From the NCBI GenBank assembly GCA_035384565.1, contig DAOOIT010000019.1, forward strand, positions 27,798-91,797: 64,000 nt of DNA. The letters are read 5' to 3'. This document shows, piece by piece, positions 1-8,066 of the stretch. Position numbers and translations under genes: made by a program. This DNA is from Planctomycetota bacterium (lineage in GTDB: Bacteria; Planctomycetota; PUPC01; DSUN01). Numbering within the stretch: position 1 is the first letter of the stretch; every line of letters starts with the position of its first letter. The notes below the pieces were generated by a model, which was not told the origin of the DNA, did not search any database, and saw only the letters and a program-made list of their open reading frames with translations.

Positions 1-1348
1 CCTGGAGCCGCAGGGCGCGGCTGAGGAACTCCACGACGAGCCAGGCGAGGGCCAGCAGGCCGACGAGGCCCGTCTGAACCAGGGCCTTCAGCCAGGCGTC
101 GTGGGTGAACGGCTCGCTGGTCGCCACGTTGTAGACCTCGGGCACGTTGCTGAAGTACTGGAGCTTGGCCTGCGGCCGGAAGGGCTCGATGACCGCGTGA
201 TAGTCCGTGTAGCCGAGCCCGAAGAGGGAACTGCCCAGGCCGTCCCAGAGCTGGCGCGAGCAGGCGAGGGCGGCCTGCCAGCGCTGGTAGCGCATGGCGA
301 CGCGGTTCTCGGCGAAAGCGGAGTCGCGCCCGGCCCCGGGGAACCGCTTGGCCGCCTCGGCCGTTTCGGCCAGGAGCTCGAAGTACAGGGCGCGCTGCTC
401 GGCGGTGAGGCGGCGCTCGCCGCCGCGCCGCCGCTGGAGGAACTCCATGAGGTAGCGGGCATCGAACAGATCACGCGGCGGCGCGGCGGTGGGGTCGGCG
501 GCCATCACCTCGTGCGCGCGGGCGTGAAGCTCGGCCGCCCGGGCCGCCAGGGCCCGGTCGCCGAGCAGGAAGTTGTCGCTCACGAACGGCGCCACGGAAC
601 TGAACAGGGCGTCCGTGTGATAGGGCCGCGGCAGGAGGCGCGGCGCGCCCAGGAGCACGAGACCAACCACCCCGAGGAAAACCCACGCCGTCCGGCGGGC
701 GTGGAGCGCGCTGAGCAGGCCGAGAACAAGGACGGTAGCCAGCACCGCGCCGCCGGACAGGTTGACGAGGAGCCCGGCGGCCACGATGGCCAGGAGGAGG
801 AGCCGAAGGCTCCAGCCGCGGGCATGCAGCGCCAGGCCATAGAGCACGGGGAGCGACAAGGCCAGAAACGCGCCGAGTGCGTTGCGGTTGCGGAAGCCGG
901 CGCGAACGTCGAGCGCCGATGCGCACGTGGCATAGTGCCATGCCGCCCAGAGCACCACGCACGCGACGGCGACCGTGAAGGCGATGAGAAGCCGCTTCAG
1001 GTCGCCCCTCTCGGCCACGTTCAGGAACACGGCGAAGGCGACGAGGAAGTACTCGACGACTTGGAGCACCTCCTTCGCGGCCTCGGGCTTGCTGGCCGAG
1101 CGCGCCAGGGCCACGCACGCCACGGCCGCCAGCACGAACCCTTGGAGCGGGGGCAGCTTGGCCTTGCGCAGCCGGCGGGCAACGAGTTCCAGGGCCACTC
1201 CCAGCGCCGAGGCGGCCAGGACCACATCGGCCAGGGTGATCGGCAGGGCGAGCTTGCCGAGGGGGAGGCTCAGCCCAAGCTGCGTGCCCATGACGAGAAT
1301 GAGAAGGACCGCCAGCCCGAGGTTGACGGCGCGCAGGCGGAGCGTCAT
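1..1348 (-). CDS. O-antigen ligase-like polytopic membrane protein (3' end cut by window edge)
   Basis: The reverse strand is open from an ATG at 1348 to the window edge, about 449 codons, with no stop, so the C-terminus is missing. The protein starts MTLRLRAVNLGLAVLLILVM and has a series of hydrophobic segments (for example VVEYFLVAFAVFLNVA, ALGAFLALSLPVLYGLAL, AWVFLGVVGLVLLG). They are followed by a long polar periplasmic-type loop (about residues 240-400) and another hydrophobic segment. That layout, many helices with one large late loop, fits the O-antigen ligase/Wzy superfamily, which joins or polymerises surface glycans in the inner membrane. The start overlaps the stop of the preceding gene by 4 bp (ATGA), so it is translationally coupled to the Exb/VWA operon. 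The family call is by topology only; another polytopic membrane protein is possible. Confidence 0.6.
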   Translation of the reverse strand, partial: MTLRLRAVNLGLAVLLILVMGTQLGLSLPLGKLALPITLADVVLAASALGVALELVARRLRKAKLPPLQGFVLAAVACVALARSASKPEAAKEVLQVVEYFLVAFAVFLNVAERGDLKRLLIAFTVAVACVVLWAAWHYATCASALDVRAGFRNRNALGAFLALSLPVLYGLALHARGWSLRLLLLAIVAAGLLVNLSGGAVLATVLVLGLLSALHARRTAWVFLGVVGLVLLGAPRLLPRPYHTDALFSSVAPFVSDNFLLGDRALAARAAELHARAHEVMAADPTAAPPRDLFDARYLMEFLQRRRGGERRLTAEQRALYFELLAETAEAAKRFPGAGRDSAFAENRVAMRYQRWQAALACSRQLWDGLGSSLFGLGYTDYHAVIEPFRPQAKLQYFSNVPEVYNVATSEPFTHDAWLKALVQTGLVGLLALAWLVVEFLSRALRLQ

Positions 1349-1947
1349 CCACTGCCCTCCTCTCTGGCCGCCGGGGCCCGGGCGCTGGAGCGTGGCGCCG
1401 GGGCCTCGAGGGCGCGGAGCTGCTGCTGAGCGTGGGTGTCCCACTTGCCTTCGTGGTCATACCGGATACACCGCAGGAGGGCTTTGCGGGCCTTCTTGCG
1501 CTCGCCCCGGCTGGCGTAGAGGACGCCCAGGTGGAAGAAGGCATCGGGGTCCTGGTCGTTGATGCGGCGTGCGGCGCGAAGCTCCTGGAGCGCGGCCTCG
1601 GAGTCGTTGCGGAGATGCGCCACGAGCGCGTCGCGAATATGGCCATCGGCCACATCGGCCTTGGCAAGCAGCCTGCGGCGTCGGAGGGCGAGACGCGCCA
1701 TGTCGAACGTCGCGAAGGCCCAGAGGAGCGCGCCCAGGGCGATGGAGCCGCGGCGGAGGGCCGGGATGCTCAGGACGCTGTGCTCGGGGGGCAGCACGCG
1801 GGCCGCCTGGCTGTAGACCCAGCCATCCACGGCGAATCCGAAGCAGAAGAAGATCAGGAGTCCCTTGAGGGTCTTGCCGATGGCGATGTGGCCGGTGCCG
1901 GGCAAGACGACCGAGAGGAGGATGGGGACAACGTGGGCGATCTTCAC
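1345..1947 (-). CDS. Small membrane protein with TPR-like C-terminus
   Basis: The product has 200 residues. The N-terminal half is hydrophobic with two likely membrane helices (about residues 4-40, including VVPILLSVVLPGTGHIAIGK, and residues 65-85). The C-terminal half has a helical repeat (DALVAHLRNDSEAALQELRAARRINDQDPDAFFHLGVLYASRGERKKARKA split over two helices) typical of one or two TPR units. The first segment, with GTGH and a GK near its end, resembles short membrane domains seen in proteins of unknown function. It lies 25 bp after the VWA gene and overlaps the ligase-like gene by 4 bp, so it belongs to the same transcript. The TPR part probably faces the cytoplasm and holds a partner. 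No enzyme motif is visible. Confidence 0.7.
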   Translation of the reverse strand: MKIAHVVPILLSVVLPGTGHIAIGKTLKGLLIFFCFGFAVDGWVYSQAARVLPPEHSVLSIPALRRGSIALGALLWAFATFDMARLALRRRRLLAKADVADGHIRDALVAHLRNDSEAALQELRAARRINDQDPDAFFHLGVLYASRGERKKARKALLRCIRYDHEGKWDTHAQQQLRALEAPAPRSSARAPAAREEGSG

Positions 1948-1972
1948 GCGGGCCTCTCACCTGTGCGGCGCG

Positions 1973-3772
1973 CTAGCGGTCGTACGGGGTGCGAACGCCG
2001 TATTCGCGGCCGATACGCTCGATCTCTGCCCGTTGGGCGGATGTTTCGCCGCCGCGGGCCATGTCGGCAACGATGTGATGGATTTTCTGCCGCGCCCATT
2101 CGTGGGCGATGTCGGCGCGCTTGGGGTCAGGGGCGCCGGGGGTGTGGCTGAACTGAAGCGTGCGCCCGGCGTAGGGGATTCTGCCTTCGATCTGGATGGT
2201 GACGTTCTGGCCAGGTTTGCAGCGGCCGTAGAGGACGATGGGCTTGTCGGCGTAGAGGTTGGGGAGGAAGGCGGGGTAGGTCTCCTCCACATCGAGGTTG
2301 GTGTAGGTGACGCGCAGTTGCATGAGCATGGGCTTGTCGTAGGCGTGGAAGAGTTCGCCGAGGGGCTTGGCCGCCGCCTGCACGTCGTCGGTGAACGTGG
2401 CCTCGCCGCGCGAGCGGTAGGCCAGGAGGTCGAGCAGGTAGCGGTTGCCGCCGGGGCCGGCGTCGAAGGGCAGGATGGCGAAGGTGGGGCGCGCGTAGGA
2501 GCTGATCTCGTTGACGATGCGGCGGGCATCGCGGATGCCCAGGGTCGAGCGGCCGTCGCTGATGAAGAAGATGTTGGTCGGGCGGTTGCGCACGGCCTGC
2601 TCGGCGACGTCGCGGACCACGGCGTTGAGGACGCGGTAGACGTCGGTGCGCACTTGCCCGGGGATGCGGTCTACGAAGGCCAGCGCGGCCTGGATGCGTT
2701 CGGGGGTCGGATCCGCAAAGTCGGGAAAGAGCTTGCGCGGCTCCTCGCTGAAGAGGATGACGTTGAAGCGGTCGGTGGAGCGCAGGGCGGCGAGGTAGCG
2801 CCCCAGGGCCTCGCGGGTGGCGACCACTTCGGCACGCTGGATGCTCAGCGACACGTCGCAGATGAACACCACGTCCTTCGGGATCACCGGCAGCTTGTCG
2901 GGCCGGGCCACGGCGATCTCGAGGCGGAAGTACTGGCGCTCCTCGCCCGGGCGCGCGTAGAGGTCCATCTTGATCTTGACTTCGTCGCGGAGGGCGTAGA
3001 CGGGCACCTCCTCGTCCTCGGGGCCGGCGCTGGGGAAGAGGATGACGGGCGAGGTGCCGACGTCGCGGCGCGCGAGTTTGTCCTCGAGGGGGATGACGAT
3101 GCCCTGCGGCGCGGTGACGCCGGTGACCACCGCGGTGGCGCTGGGGTTGATGGTGGGCGGGGCGAGGGGCCCGGCATGGGTGTCGGTGGCGGGCTTCGGG
3201 GCGCTCACCTCGCGGAGGTGGAGTTGGGCGGGCGGCGGGGCCGGCAGGCCGGGCGAGCCGTGCAGCACGCCGCGCGTGCCCGTGCCGGCGGGCGCGACGT
3301 CGGCCATGGCCACCGTGCGAACGGGGGCGACTTCGCCGATCGCCGTATTGGTCTGCTCGACCTTGGGCGGGCCGGTGCGGTGGATGACGGCGTGCTCGGT
3401 GTCGGGCGTGCGCGAGGGGGTGGGCGTGTGCTCGAGGGTCGAGAGGTCCTTCTCGTTGGGGAACGAGGGGCCGGGGATGCGCTGTTTGGGGTCGAAGAGG
3501 GGCACCTCGTAGGCCTTGACCGGCACAGGGGCGCCCCCCTTGGCGGGGGCCTCGGTGGTCGAGGTGGCGACGGGGACGGACTGGGGTTCTGGCAGGTCCA
3601 CGACGTGGAACCACTTGAGGACGGAGGCGGAGAACTCCTCGACGTCGAAGAGGCGAATGCTGCCGACGAAGCGGATGAGCGCCAGGTGGCACAGGAGCGA
3701 GACGGCGAGCGAGGTGAGCACCCAGCGGCTCACGTCGTCTTTGCGGGTTCGGGCGGTTTTCGCGGCGGCCAC
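1973..3772 (-). CDS. Membrane-anchored von Willebrand factor A protein with TonB-like N-terminus
   Basis: The product has 599 residues. Residues 1-16 are basic, and residues 17-36 form one membrane helix containing SLLCH, that is S25-x3-H29, the spacing of the conserved Ser and His in the TonB transmembrane helix that contacts ExbB/ExbD. A long Pro/Thr/Val-rich stretch follows (about 50-250), as in TonB/TolA spacers. A VWA domain at about 300-480 has the MIDAS start DVSLS, a threonine region (QVRTDVYRVLNAV) and FFISDGRSTLG. A beta-rich C-terminal region of about 110 residues completes it. It sits in one operon with ExbB and ExbD. I infer an inner-membrane protein energised by the proton channel whose VWA domain binds a periplasmic partner in a metal-dependent way. 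The VWA fold is certain; the TonB analogy is inference. Confidence 0.85.
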   Translation of the reverse strand: MAAAKTARTRKDDVSRWVLTSLAVSLLCHLALIRFVGSIRLFDVEEFSASVLKWFHVVDLPEPQSVPVATSTTEAPAKGGAPVPVKAYEVPLFDPKQRIPGPSFPNEKDLSTLEHTPTPSRTPDTEHAVIHRTGPPKVEQTNTAIGEVAPVRTVAMADVAPAGTGTRGVLHGSPGLPAPPPAQLHLREVSAPKPATDTHAGPLAPPTINPSATAVVTGVTAPQGIVIPLEDKLARRDVGTSPVILFPSAGPEDEEVPVYALRDEVKIKMDLYARPGEERQYFRLEIAVARPDKLPVIPKDVVFICDVSLSIQRAEVVATREALGRYLAALRSTDRFNVILFSEEPRKLFPDFADPTPERIQAALAFVDRIPGQVRTDVYRVLNAVVRDVAEQAVRNRPTNIFFISDGRSTLGIRDARRIVNEISSYARPTFAILPFDAGPGGNRYLLDLLAYRSRGEATFTDDVQAAAKPLGELFHAYDKPMLMQLRVTYTNLDVEETYPAFLPNLYADKPIVLYGRCKPGQNVTIQIEGRIPYAGRTLQFSHTPGAPDPKRADIAHEWARQKIHHIVADMARGGETSAQRAEIERIGREYGVRTPYDR

Positions 3773-3793
3773 GGGGCCACTCCCTTCGCGCGG

Positions 3794-6382
3794 CTAGGGC
3801 TTCTTCTCGAGGCCCTTGCCGTCGGCGGTCACACGCAGGCCGAAGCCGTCGAGCTCCTTCACCAGGCGCTCGGTCCACTCCGACTTCGGGTGGCGTTCGA
3901 GGAGCCGTGTCCAGACGGCGACGGCGGAGTCGGGCTGCTTGAGCTGGAACGAGGCGACGCCGGCCTTGTAGCGCGCCTCGGCGGCCTCGGCGGCGGCGTC
4001 GGGGCCGGTGGCCAGCATGGCCACGCGGAGCAGGTAGCGTTGGGCGAACTCCCAGTCCTTCTTGTCGAAGGCCATGCGGCCCATCTGGAGCTGGCACTTG
4101 AGGATCAGGGCGTCGCGGACGGCGGGGTCGCCGACGGCGTTGGGGGCGAGTTGCTCGACCTGCTGGTAGTACTGCCAGGCGCCGTCGTTGTCGCCGACGG
4201 CGCGCAGGGTTTCGGCGAGGCCGAACTTCGCCCAGATGAGGAGCTCGTGGTCGGGGAATTTCTCGATGAACGCCTTGAAGTAGGTTTTCGCGCGCTCGTG
4301 GTCGGGCTTGGGGAGGTTGAGCGACAGCTCGCCGAGCCAGTAGACGACGTAGGGCTTGGCCTCGCCGGGGAAGCGCTTGACGAGGGCCTCGAAGGTCTCG
4401 ATGGCCTCGGCGGGCCGGCGTTGCTCGCGGAAGACCTCGGCGGTCCAGAGGTACTCGGTGGCGTCGGTGAGCAGGTCGGGGTTGTTGCGGATGAGCTGGA
4501 GGAAGGCGTCGGCGGCCTTGGCGAAGAACTCGTTGGCTTCCTTCTGCTCCTTGGCGGCGAGGCGGGTCTTGCCGAGCTTGGCGTAGCTGTGGGCGAGGAG
4601 GCGGAGCGCGCGCTTCTGGTAGGCGCCGGGGATGTTGGCGCACAGCTCGTAGAGCGGCACGGCGGCGTCGTACTGCTGCTTGACCTCGCCGTAGTACCAG
4701 GCGAGGAAGTAGAGCACGTCGCCCTTGTGCACGCCGTCGCGGAAGCGCTCGAAGTAGGTGTTGAAGGTGGCGAACATCGCGTCGTATTGCTTGATCTCGT
4801 ACTCGCAGGCGCCCTTGCGGTAGAGGAACTCCTCGGCGGTCTTGGGGTCGGTGGCGGCGAAGCGCTTGTAGTATTCGCCGTAGAGTTCGATGGCCTTGGC
4901 ATACTGGTTGAGCTGGCCGTAGAGGCGGGCGGCGCGGTCGAGGGCGCCCTTGACGTGTGCGCCGTTGGGGTACTGCTTGAGATAGGTCTCGTAGGCGGCG
5001 GCGGCCTGGTCGAAGCGCTGGAGGAGGTCGAGGCACACGGCGATCTGGTGGCACACGCCCTCGGCGTTGGGGCCGTTGGGGGGCACCTTGGCGTAGCGGT
5101 CGAGGGCCTCGGCGTGCGCTCCGAGCCAGAAGGCGGCTTCGGCCTGGAAGTAGAGCACCTCGGCGGCGTACTTGCTCTGGGGAAACTCCTTGAGGAAGGC
5201 TTCGGCGGCGGCGGCGGCCTCCTTGGCGCGGGGCTGGCCCTGGCGATAGGCCGCGGCGGCGCGCCCGAAGGCGGCGGGCTCGCGCGCGGGGTCCTTGCCG
5301 CTCTTGTCGGCGGCGAGCAGGGCGGCGAAGTGGGCCTCGGCCTCGGGGAACCGTCCGGCGCGGTAGGCGCACTCGCCGGCGATGTAGAGCGTGCTCACCA
5401 GGAAGTCGCCCTGGGGGAAGCGCTGGAGGTATTCCAGGGCGGGCACCAGGGCCTCCTGGTAGCGCTGGAGGAAGAAGAGGGCCTGGGCGCGGCCGTAGAG
5501 CACCTCGGCGCCCAGCGGGCCGGCCGGGTCCACCTGCCCCAGCAGGGCCAGGGCCTCGGCGTGCTTCTTCTGGGTGAGGAGGAGGCTGGCGATCTTGGTG
5601 CGCACGCGGGCCAGCAGGTCGGTCTGGGCCTTGGCGTCGGGCCCGTCGGGCTTGGCCTTGAGCGCGGCCTCCAGGAAGTCGGCCAGCTCGCGGTAGCGGC
5701 CCAGCGCGTCGTCGGCCTTGCCGAGGGCCACAAGGCAGTCGCCGATGGGCAGCAGCACGTAGGCCTTGTAGGTGTTCTCGGGCGAGGGGTCGGCGAGCAC
5801 CTGTTCGAAGAGCGGCAGGGCCTCGGCGAAGCGGCCAAGGGCGAACTCTGCGCGGCCGACGGCATACCTGGCGTGCACGACGAAGCGGCGGTGGTCGGGC
5901 ACGGTGAGGTCGGTGGCGAGGAACTGGCGCAACGGCGGGATCGCGCCAGCCATGTCGTTGAGGCGGAAGCGGCAGTCGCCGATGCGGTAGAGGGCGACGG
6001 GGCGCATGGTGAGCGTGGGGTCCTTCACCGCGGCCTCGTAGGCGGGCAGCGCGGCGTCGTAGCGCTTGTCCTCGTAGTGGCATTCGCCGAGGTAGAACCA
6101 CACGCGGCCCGCGCGCGGGTCGTTGGGGTAGGCTTTGAGGAACTTGTCGCCCTCGGCGATGCACTGCTTGCGCAGCTTGTCGCGGAAGAGGCCCTCGACG
6201 AAGTCGAACTGGAGGTCGGCCGGCTCCGCGGCGCGCTCGCCGCCGAGCGCCGCCGCGGAGAGCGCGAGGAGGATGACGGCCGTGCGGAAAGCCCGAAATC
6301 CGGAATCCGAGATCCGACACAGATCCAGAGCTCCAAGCACCAGATCACAAGTCGTTTCCTGGCGTCTGCGTGTTTGGGGCAT
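3794..6382 (-). CDS. Large periplasmic TPR protein (YbgF/outer-membrane-assembly-like repeats)
   Basis: The protein has about 862 residues from the ATG at 6382. A hydrophobic stretch (TAVILLALSAAALGG, about residues 35-50) is a probable signal sequence. The rest is a continuous array of TPR-like helical pairs, for example AVGRAEFALGRFAEALPLFEQ, LYFQAEAAFWLGAHAEALDRY and EYLWTAEVFREQRRPAEAIET. Such arrays act as docking scaffolds in the periplasm, as with YbgF next to Tol-Pal. The gene lies 53 bp after exbD and 21 bp before the VWA gene. The start is unclear: no good ribosome site is seen, and the codons before the signal segment are encoded by an interspersed AT-richer repeat (6292-6435). The frame is open up to 6502, but that start would overlap exbD. 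Confidence 0.8.
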   Translation of the reverse strand: MPQTRRRQETTCDLVLGALDLCRISDSGFRAFRTAVILLALSAAALGGERAAEPADLQFDFVEGLFRDKLRKQCIAEGDKFLKAYPNDPRAGRVWFYLGECHYEDKRYDAALPAYEAAVKDPTLTMRPVALYRIGDCRFRLNDMAGAIPPLRQFLATDLTVPDHRRFVVHARYAVGRAEFALGRFAEALPLFEQVLADPSPENTYKAYVLLPIGDCLVALGKADDALGRYRELADFLEAALKAKPDGPDAKAQTDLLARVRTKIASLLLTQKKHAEALALLGQVDPAGPLGAEVLYGRAQALFFLQRYQEALVPALEYLQRFPQGDFLVSTLYIAGECAYRAGRFPEAEAHFAALLAADKSGKDPAREPAAFGRAAAAYRQGQPRAKEAAAAAEAFLKEFPQSKYAAEVLYFQAEAAFWLGAHAEALDRYAKVPPNGPNAEGVCHQIAVCLDLLQRFDQAAAAYETYLKQYPNGAHVKGALDRAARLYGQLNQYAKAIELYGEYYKRFAATDPKTAEEFLYRKGACEYEIKQYDAMFATFNTYFERFRDGVHKGDVLYFLAWYYGEVKQQYDAAVPLYELCANIPGAYQKRALRLLAHSYAKLGKTRLAAKEQKEANEFFAKAADAFLQLIRNNPDLLTDATEYLWTAEVFREQRRPAEAIETFEALVKRFPGEAKPYVVYWLGELSLNLPKPDHERAKTYFKAFIEKFPDHELLIWAKFGLAETLRAVGDNDGAWQYYQQVEQLAPNAVGDPAVRDALILKCQLQMGRMAFDKKDWEFAQRYLLRVAMLATGPDAAAEAAEARYKAGVASFQLKQPDSAVAVWTRLLERHPKSEWTERLVKELDGFGLRVTADGKGLEKKP

Positions 6383-6435
6383 CGGGGTTTCTGGCCTTTG
6401 TGCTTGTTTCGGATTTCGTGCTTCGGGTTTCGGGT
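6292..6435. repeat. Interspersed TTTCGGATTTCG-type repeat at the 5' end of the TPR gene
   Basis: The stretch is clearly less GC-rich than its surroundings and consists of variants of TTTCGG/GGATTTCG/CTTCGGGTTTCGG in direct and inverted form (GAAATCCGGAATCCGAGATCC near 6295; TTTCGGATTTCGTGCTTCGG near 6409). It fills the exbD-TPR junction and supplies the first codons of the TPR gene in frame. I recall similar degenerate repeats from planctomycete and other environmental genomes, but cannot search here. Confidence 0.55.
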
Positions 6436-6861
6436 CTACGGGCTGCGCCTCGGCCCCTCGATGCTGGCGTAGGCGACGTTGCGGATGTCGGCCGCGGCGC
6501 ACGCGTCCAGCACCCGCACAAAGTGCTGGAACGCGGTGTCGCGGTCGGCCCGGATGACGACCGGGGGCGGCGAGGCGCCGTAGGCGGCGTGCAGGTCTTT
6601 CAGCCAGGTCAGCAGTTCGTCCTGGGTCATCAAGCGGTTGCTGATCAGCACGTCGCCCTGCCGGGTCACGTTGATGAAGTAGGGCGTGCGCTGGCGCGGC
6701 ACCACGCCCTTCTCGGCCGTGGGCAGGCTGAGGTCCATCTGCCGCTCGAGCTGGCCCATGGCCGTGGTGAGCACGTAGTAGACGAGCAGGATGAAGACCA
6801 TGTCGATCAGGGGGGCCATCTGGAAGCCGGCGTCCTGCTCGTCGGCCTTGCGGAAGTTCAT
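6436..6861 (-). CDS. exbD: Biopolymer transport protein ExbD/TolR family
   Basis: The product has 141 residues, the usual ExbD length. A short cytoplasmic N-terminus is followed by one membrane helix (about residues 17-38, APLIDMVFILLVYYVLTTA) that carries the essential proton-relay aspartate in the APLIDMVF context. The periplasmic domain follows, with FINVTRQGDVLISNR and VVIRADRDTAFQHFVRVLDACAAADI, the standard ExbD/TolR C-terminal pattern. With ExbB it forms the proton-motive-force-driven channel of Ton/Tol-type systems. The ATG overlaps the exbB stop by 4 bp (ATGA), indicating coupled translation. No tonB or tolA gene is nearby; the VWA protein two genes on has the matching anchor motif. 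Confidence 0.92.
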   Translation of the reverse strand: MNFRKADEQDAGFQMAPLIDMVFILLVYYVLTTAMGQLERQMDLSLPTAEKGVVPRQRTPYFINVTRQGDVLISNRLMTQDELLTWLKDLHAAYGASPPPVVIRADRDTAFQHFVRVLDACAAADIRNVAYASIEGPRRSP

Positions 6862-7916
6862 GCTTCCTCCCCCTTCTCGATGATCGTGCCCGCGACGTCG
6901 TCGGCCACGAGTTCCATCTGCGTGGTGAGGCGCAGGAGCTTGGCCCGCAGGTAGTAGTAGACGACCATGGCCGGGATGCCGATGCACAGGCCCACCACGG
7001 TGGTGATCAGGGCCTGGGCGATGGCGGCGGCGAGCAGGTAGTGGCGCACCTCGCCCGAGGCGATGACGTTGAAGCCCATGACCATGCCGGTCACGGTGCC
7101 GAGGAGGCCCAGCATGGGGCAGATGGTGCCGATGTTGGCCAGGTAGCCGATCTTCTGGTGCATGTGGGCCACCTCGCGCGAGCCGGCCGCGGCGATGGCC
7201 TCGCGGACCTTCTCGGGCGCGTCCTTGACCTTCCGCAGGCCGGCCAGCACCACGCGGGCGAAGGCCGAGCCCGACCTCTCGCAGGCGCCGGCCGCGCCGC
7301 GCAGGTCGCCCTGCGACAGGTGGGTGCCCAGGGCGTCCATGAAGCCTTGCGGCAGCACCTGCGAGGCGCGCAGCACGAGGAGGCAGTGGACCGCCCAGGC
7401 CACCGTGAAGAAGGAGATGGCGAGAAGCGGGTACATGACCAGGCCGCCGAGGCGGAACCACTCGACGCACACGCGCCAGTCGTGCCGCAGGTTCGCCATC
7501 AAGGCGCCGAAGCCGCCGCCGCCCTCCTTCGGCCGGAAGTAGGCCGCGGCGGCCAGCGTGGCCGTCTCCCCGTCGGGGTTCTTCACGGTCACCGAGGCCG
7601 AGCCGGGCTGGGTGGTGGCGGGCAGGCGGGCCTTGAGGCGCTCGGGGGCCGGCACGCGCACCTCAAGGGCCTTGAGGTCGTTGACGAACACCTGCACGTT
7701 CGCCTCGTCCTCGCTGAAGCCGCGGCCGTAGACGACGATCCAGGCCTCCTTGCCCGCCACCGGCGTGGCCGGCTCCACGTAGGCGATCGCGAGCCGTTCG
7801 GCCGGCTCGGCTCGCGCGGGCGCGGCCCCCGCGTCGCAATGCCGGCTGCCCAAGAGGCCGAGGAACACCGCCGCGGCCGCCAGGCCGGCGGCCCCCATCC
7901 TGGCAAGACTTCTCAC
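6858..7916 (-). CDS. exbB: ExbB/MotA-family proton channel with N-terminal signal peptide and TIG/IPT domain
   Basis: The product has 352 residues from a GTG at 7916, chosen because GGAG lies 7 bases upstream and because the longer open frame would start inside the promoter. Residues 1-27 are a signal peptide. Residues of about 40-125 are a TIG/IPT immunoglobulin-like domain (AIAYVEPATPVAGKEAWIVVYGRGF through ASVTVKNPDGETA, typical start and end strands). Three membrane helices follow, at about 150-175, 240-270 and 285-315. The last two hold the ExbB signature LGLLGTVTGMVMGF and AIAQALITTVVGLCIGIPA with the pore-lining threonines. The extra exported Ig-like domain is unusual for ExbB, though fused N-terminal domains occur in MotA/ExbB relatives. 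It is the first gene of the operon. Confidence 0.9.
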   Translation of the reverse strand: MRSLARMGAAGLAAAAVFLGLLGSRHCDAGAAPARAEPAERLAIAYVEPATPVAGKEAWIVVYGRGFSEDEANVQVFVNDLKALEVRVPAPERLKARLPATTQPGSASVTVKNPDGETATLAAAAYFRPKEGGGGFGALMANLRHDWRVCVEWFRLGGLVMYPLLAISFFTVAWAVHCLLVLRASQVLPQGFMDALGTHLSQGDLRGAAGACERSGSAFARVVLAGLRKVKDAPEKVREAIAAAGSREVAHMHQKIGYLANIGTICPMLGLLGTVTGMVMGFNVIASGEVRHYLLAAAIAQALITTVVGLCIGIPAMVVYYYLRAKLLRLTTQMELVADDVAGTIIEKGEEA

Positions 7917-7979
7917 GCATGCCTCTCCTGCGCTGGAAGGCTCAAACGCAAATCCTTCGCGGGATGAACAGACCGGGCG

Positions 7980-8009
7980 ATTATACCACTGGCGCGACAA
8001 GGAAGTCAA
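7980..8009 (-). promoter_or_regulatory. Promoter of the exbB operon
   Basis: On the reverse strand, TTGACT (8009-8004) is separated by 18 bases from TATAAT (7985-7980). The predicted transcript start near 7973 lies about 57 bases before the GTG of exbB, which rules out the longer upstream start. Confidence 0.75.
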
Positions 8010-8066
8010 AAAATCGCAAGCGCGCGGGCGAGAGGGCGGAAGCCGCGGCCGCGGCCCGTCCCACGG

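Noticed and set aside
1865..6472. Plus-strand open frame of 1535 codons
   Set aside because: It is antisense to the VWA and TPR genes; the product is low-complexity Gly/Glu/Val/Leu without motifs, as expected from the complement of a GC-rich, third-position-biased gene.
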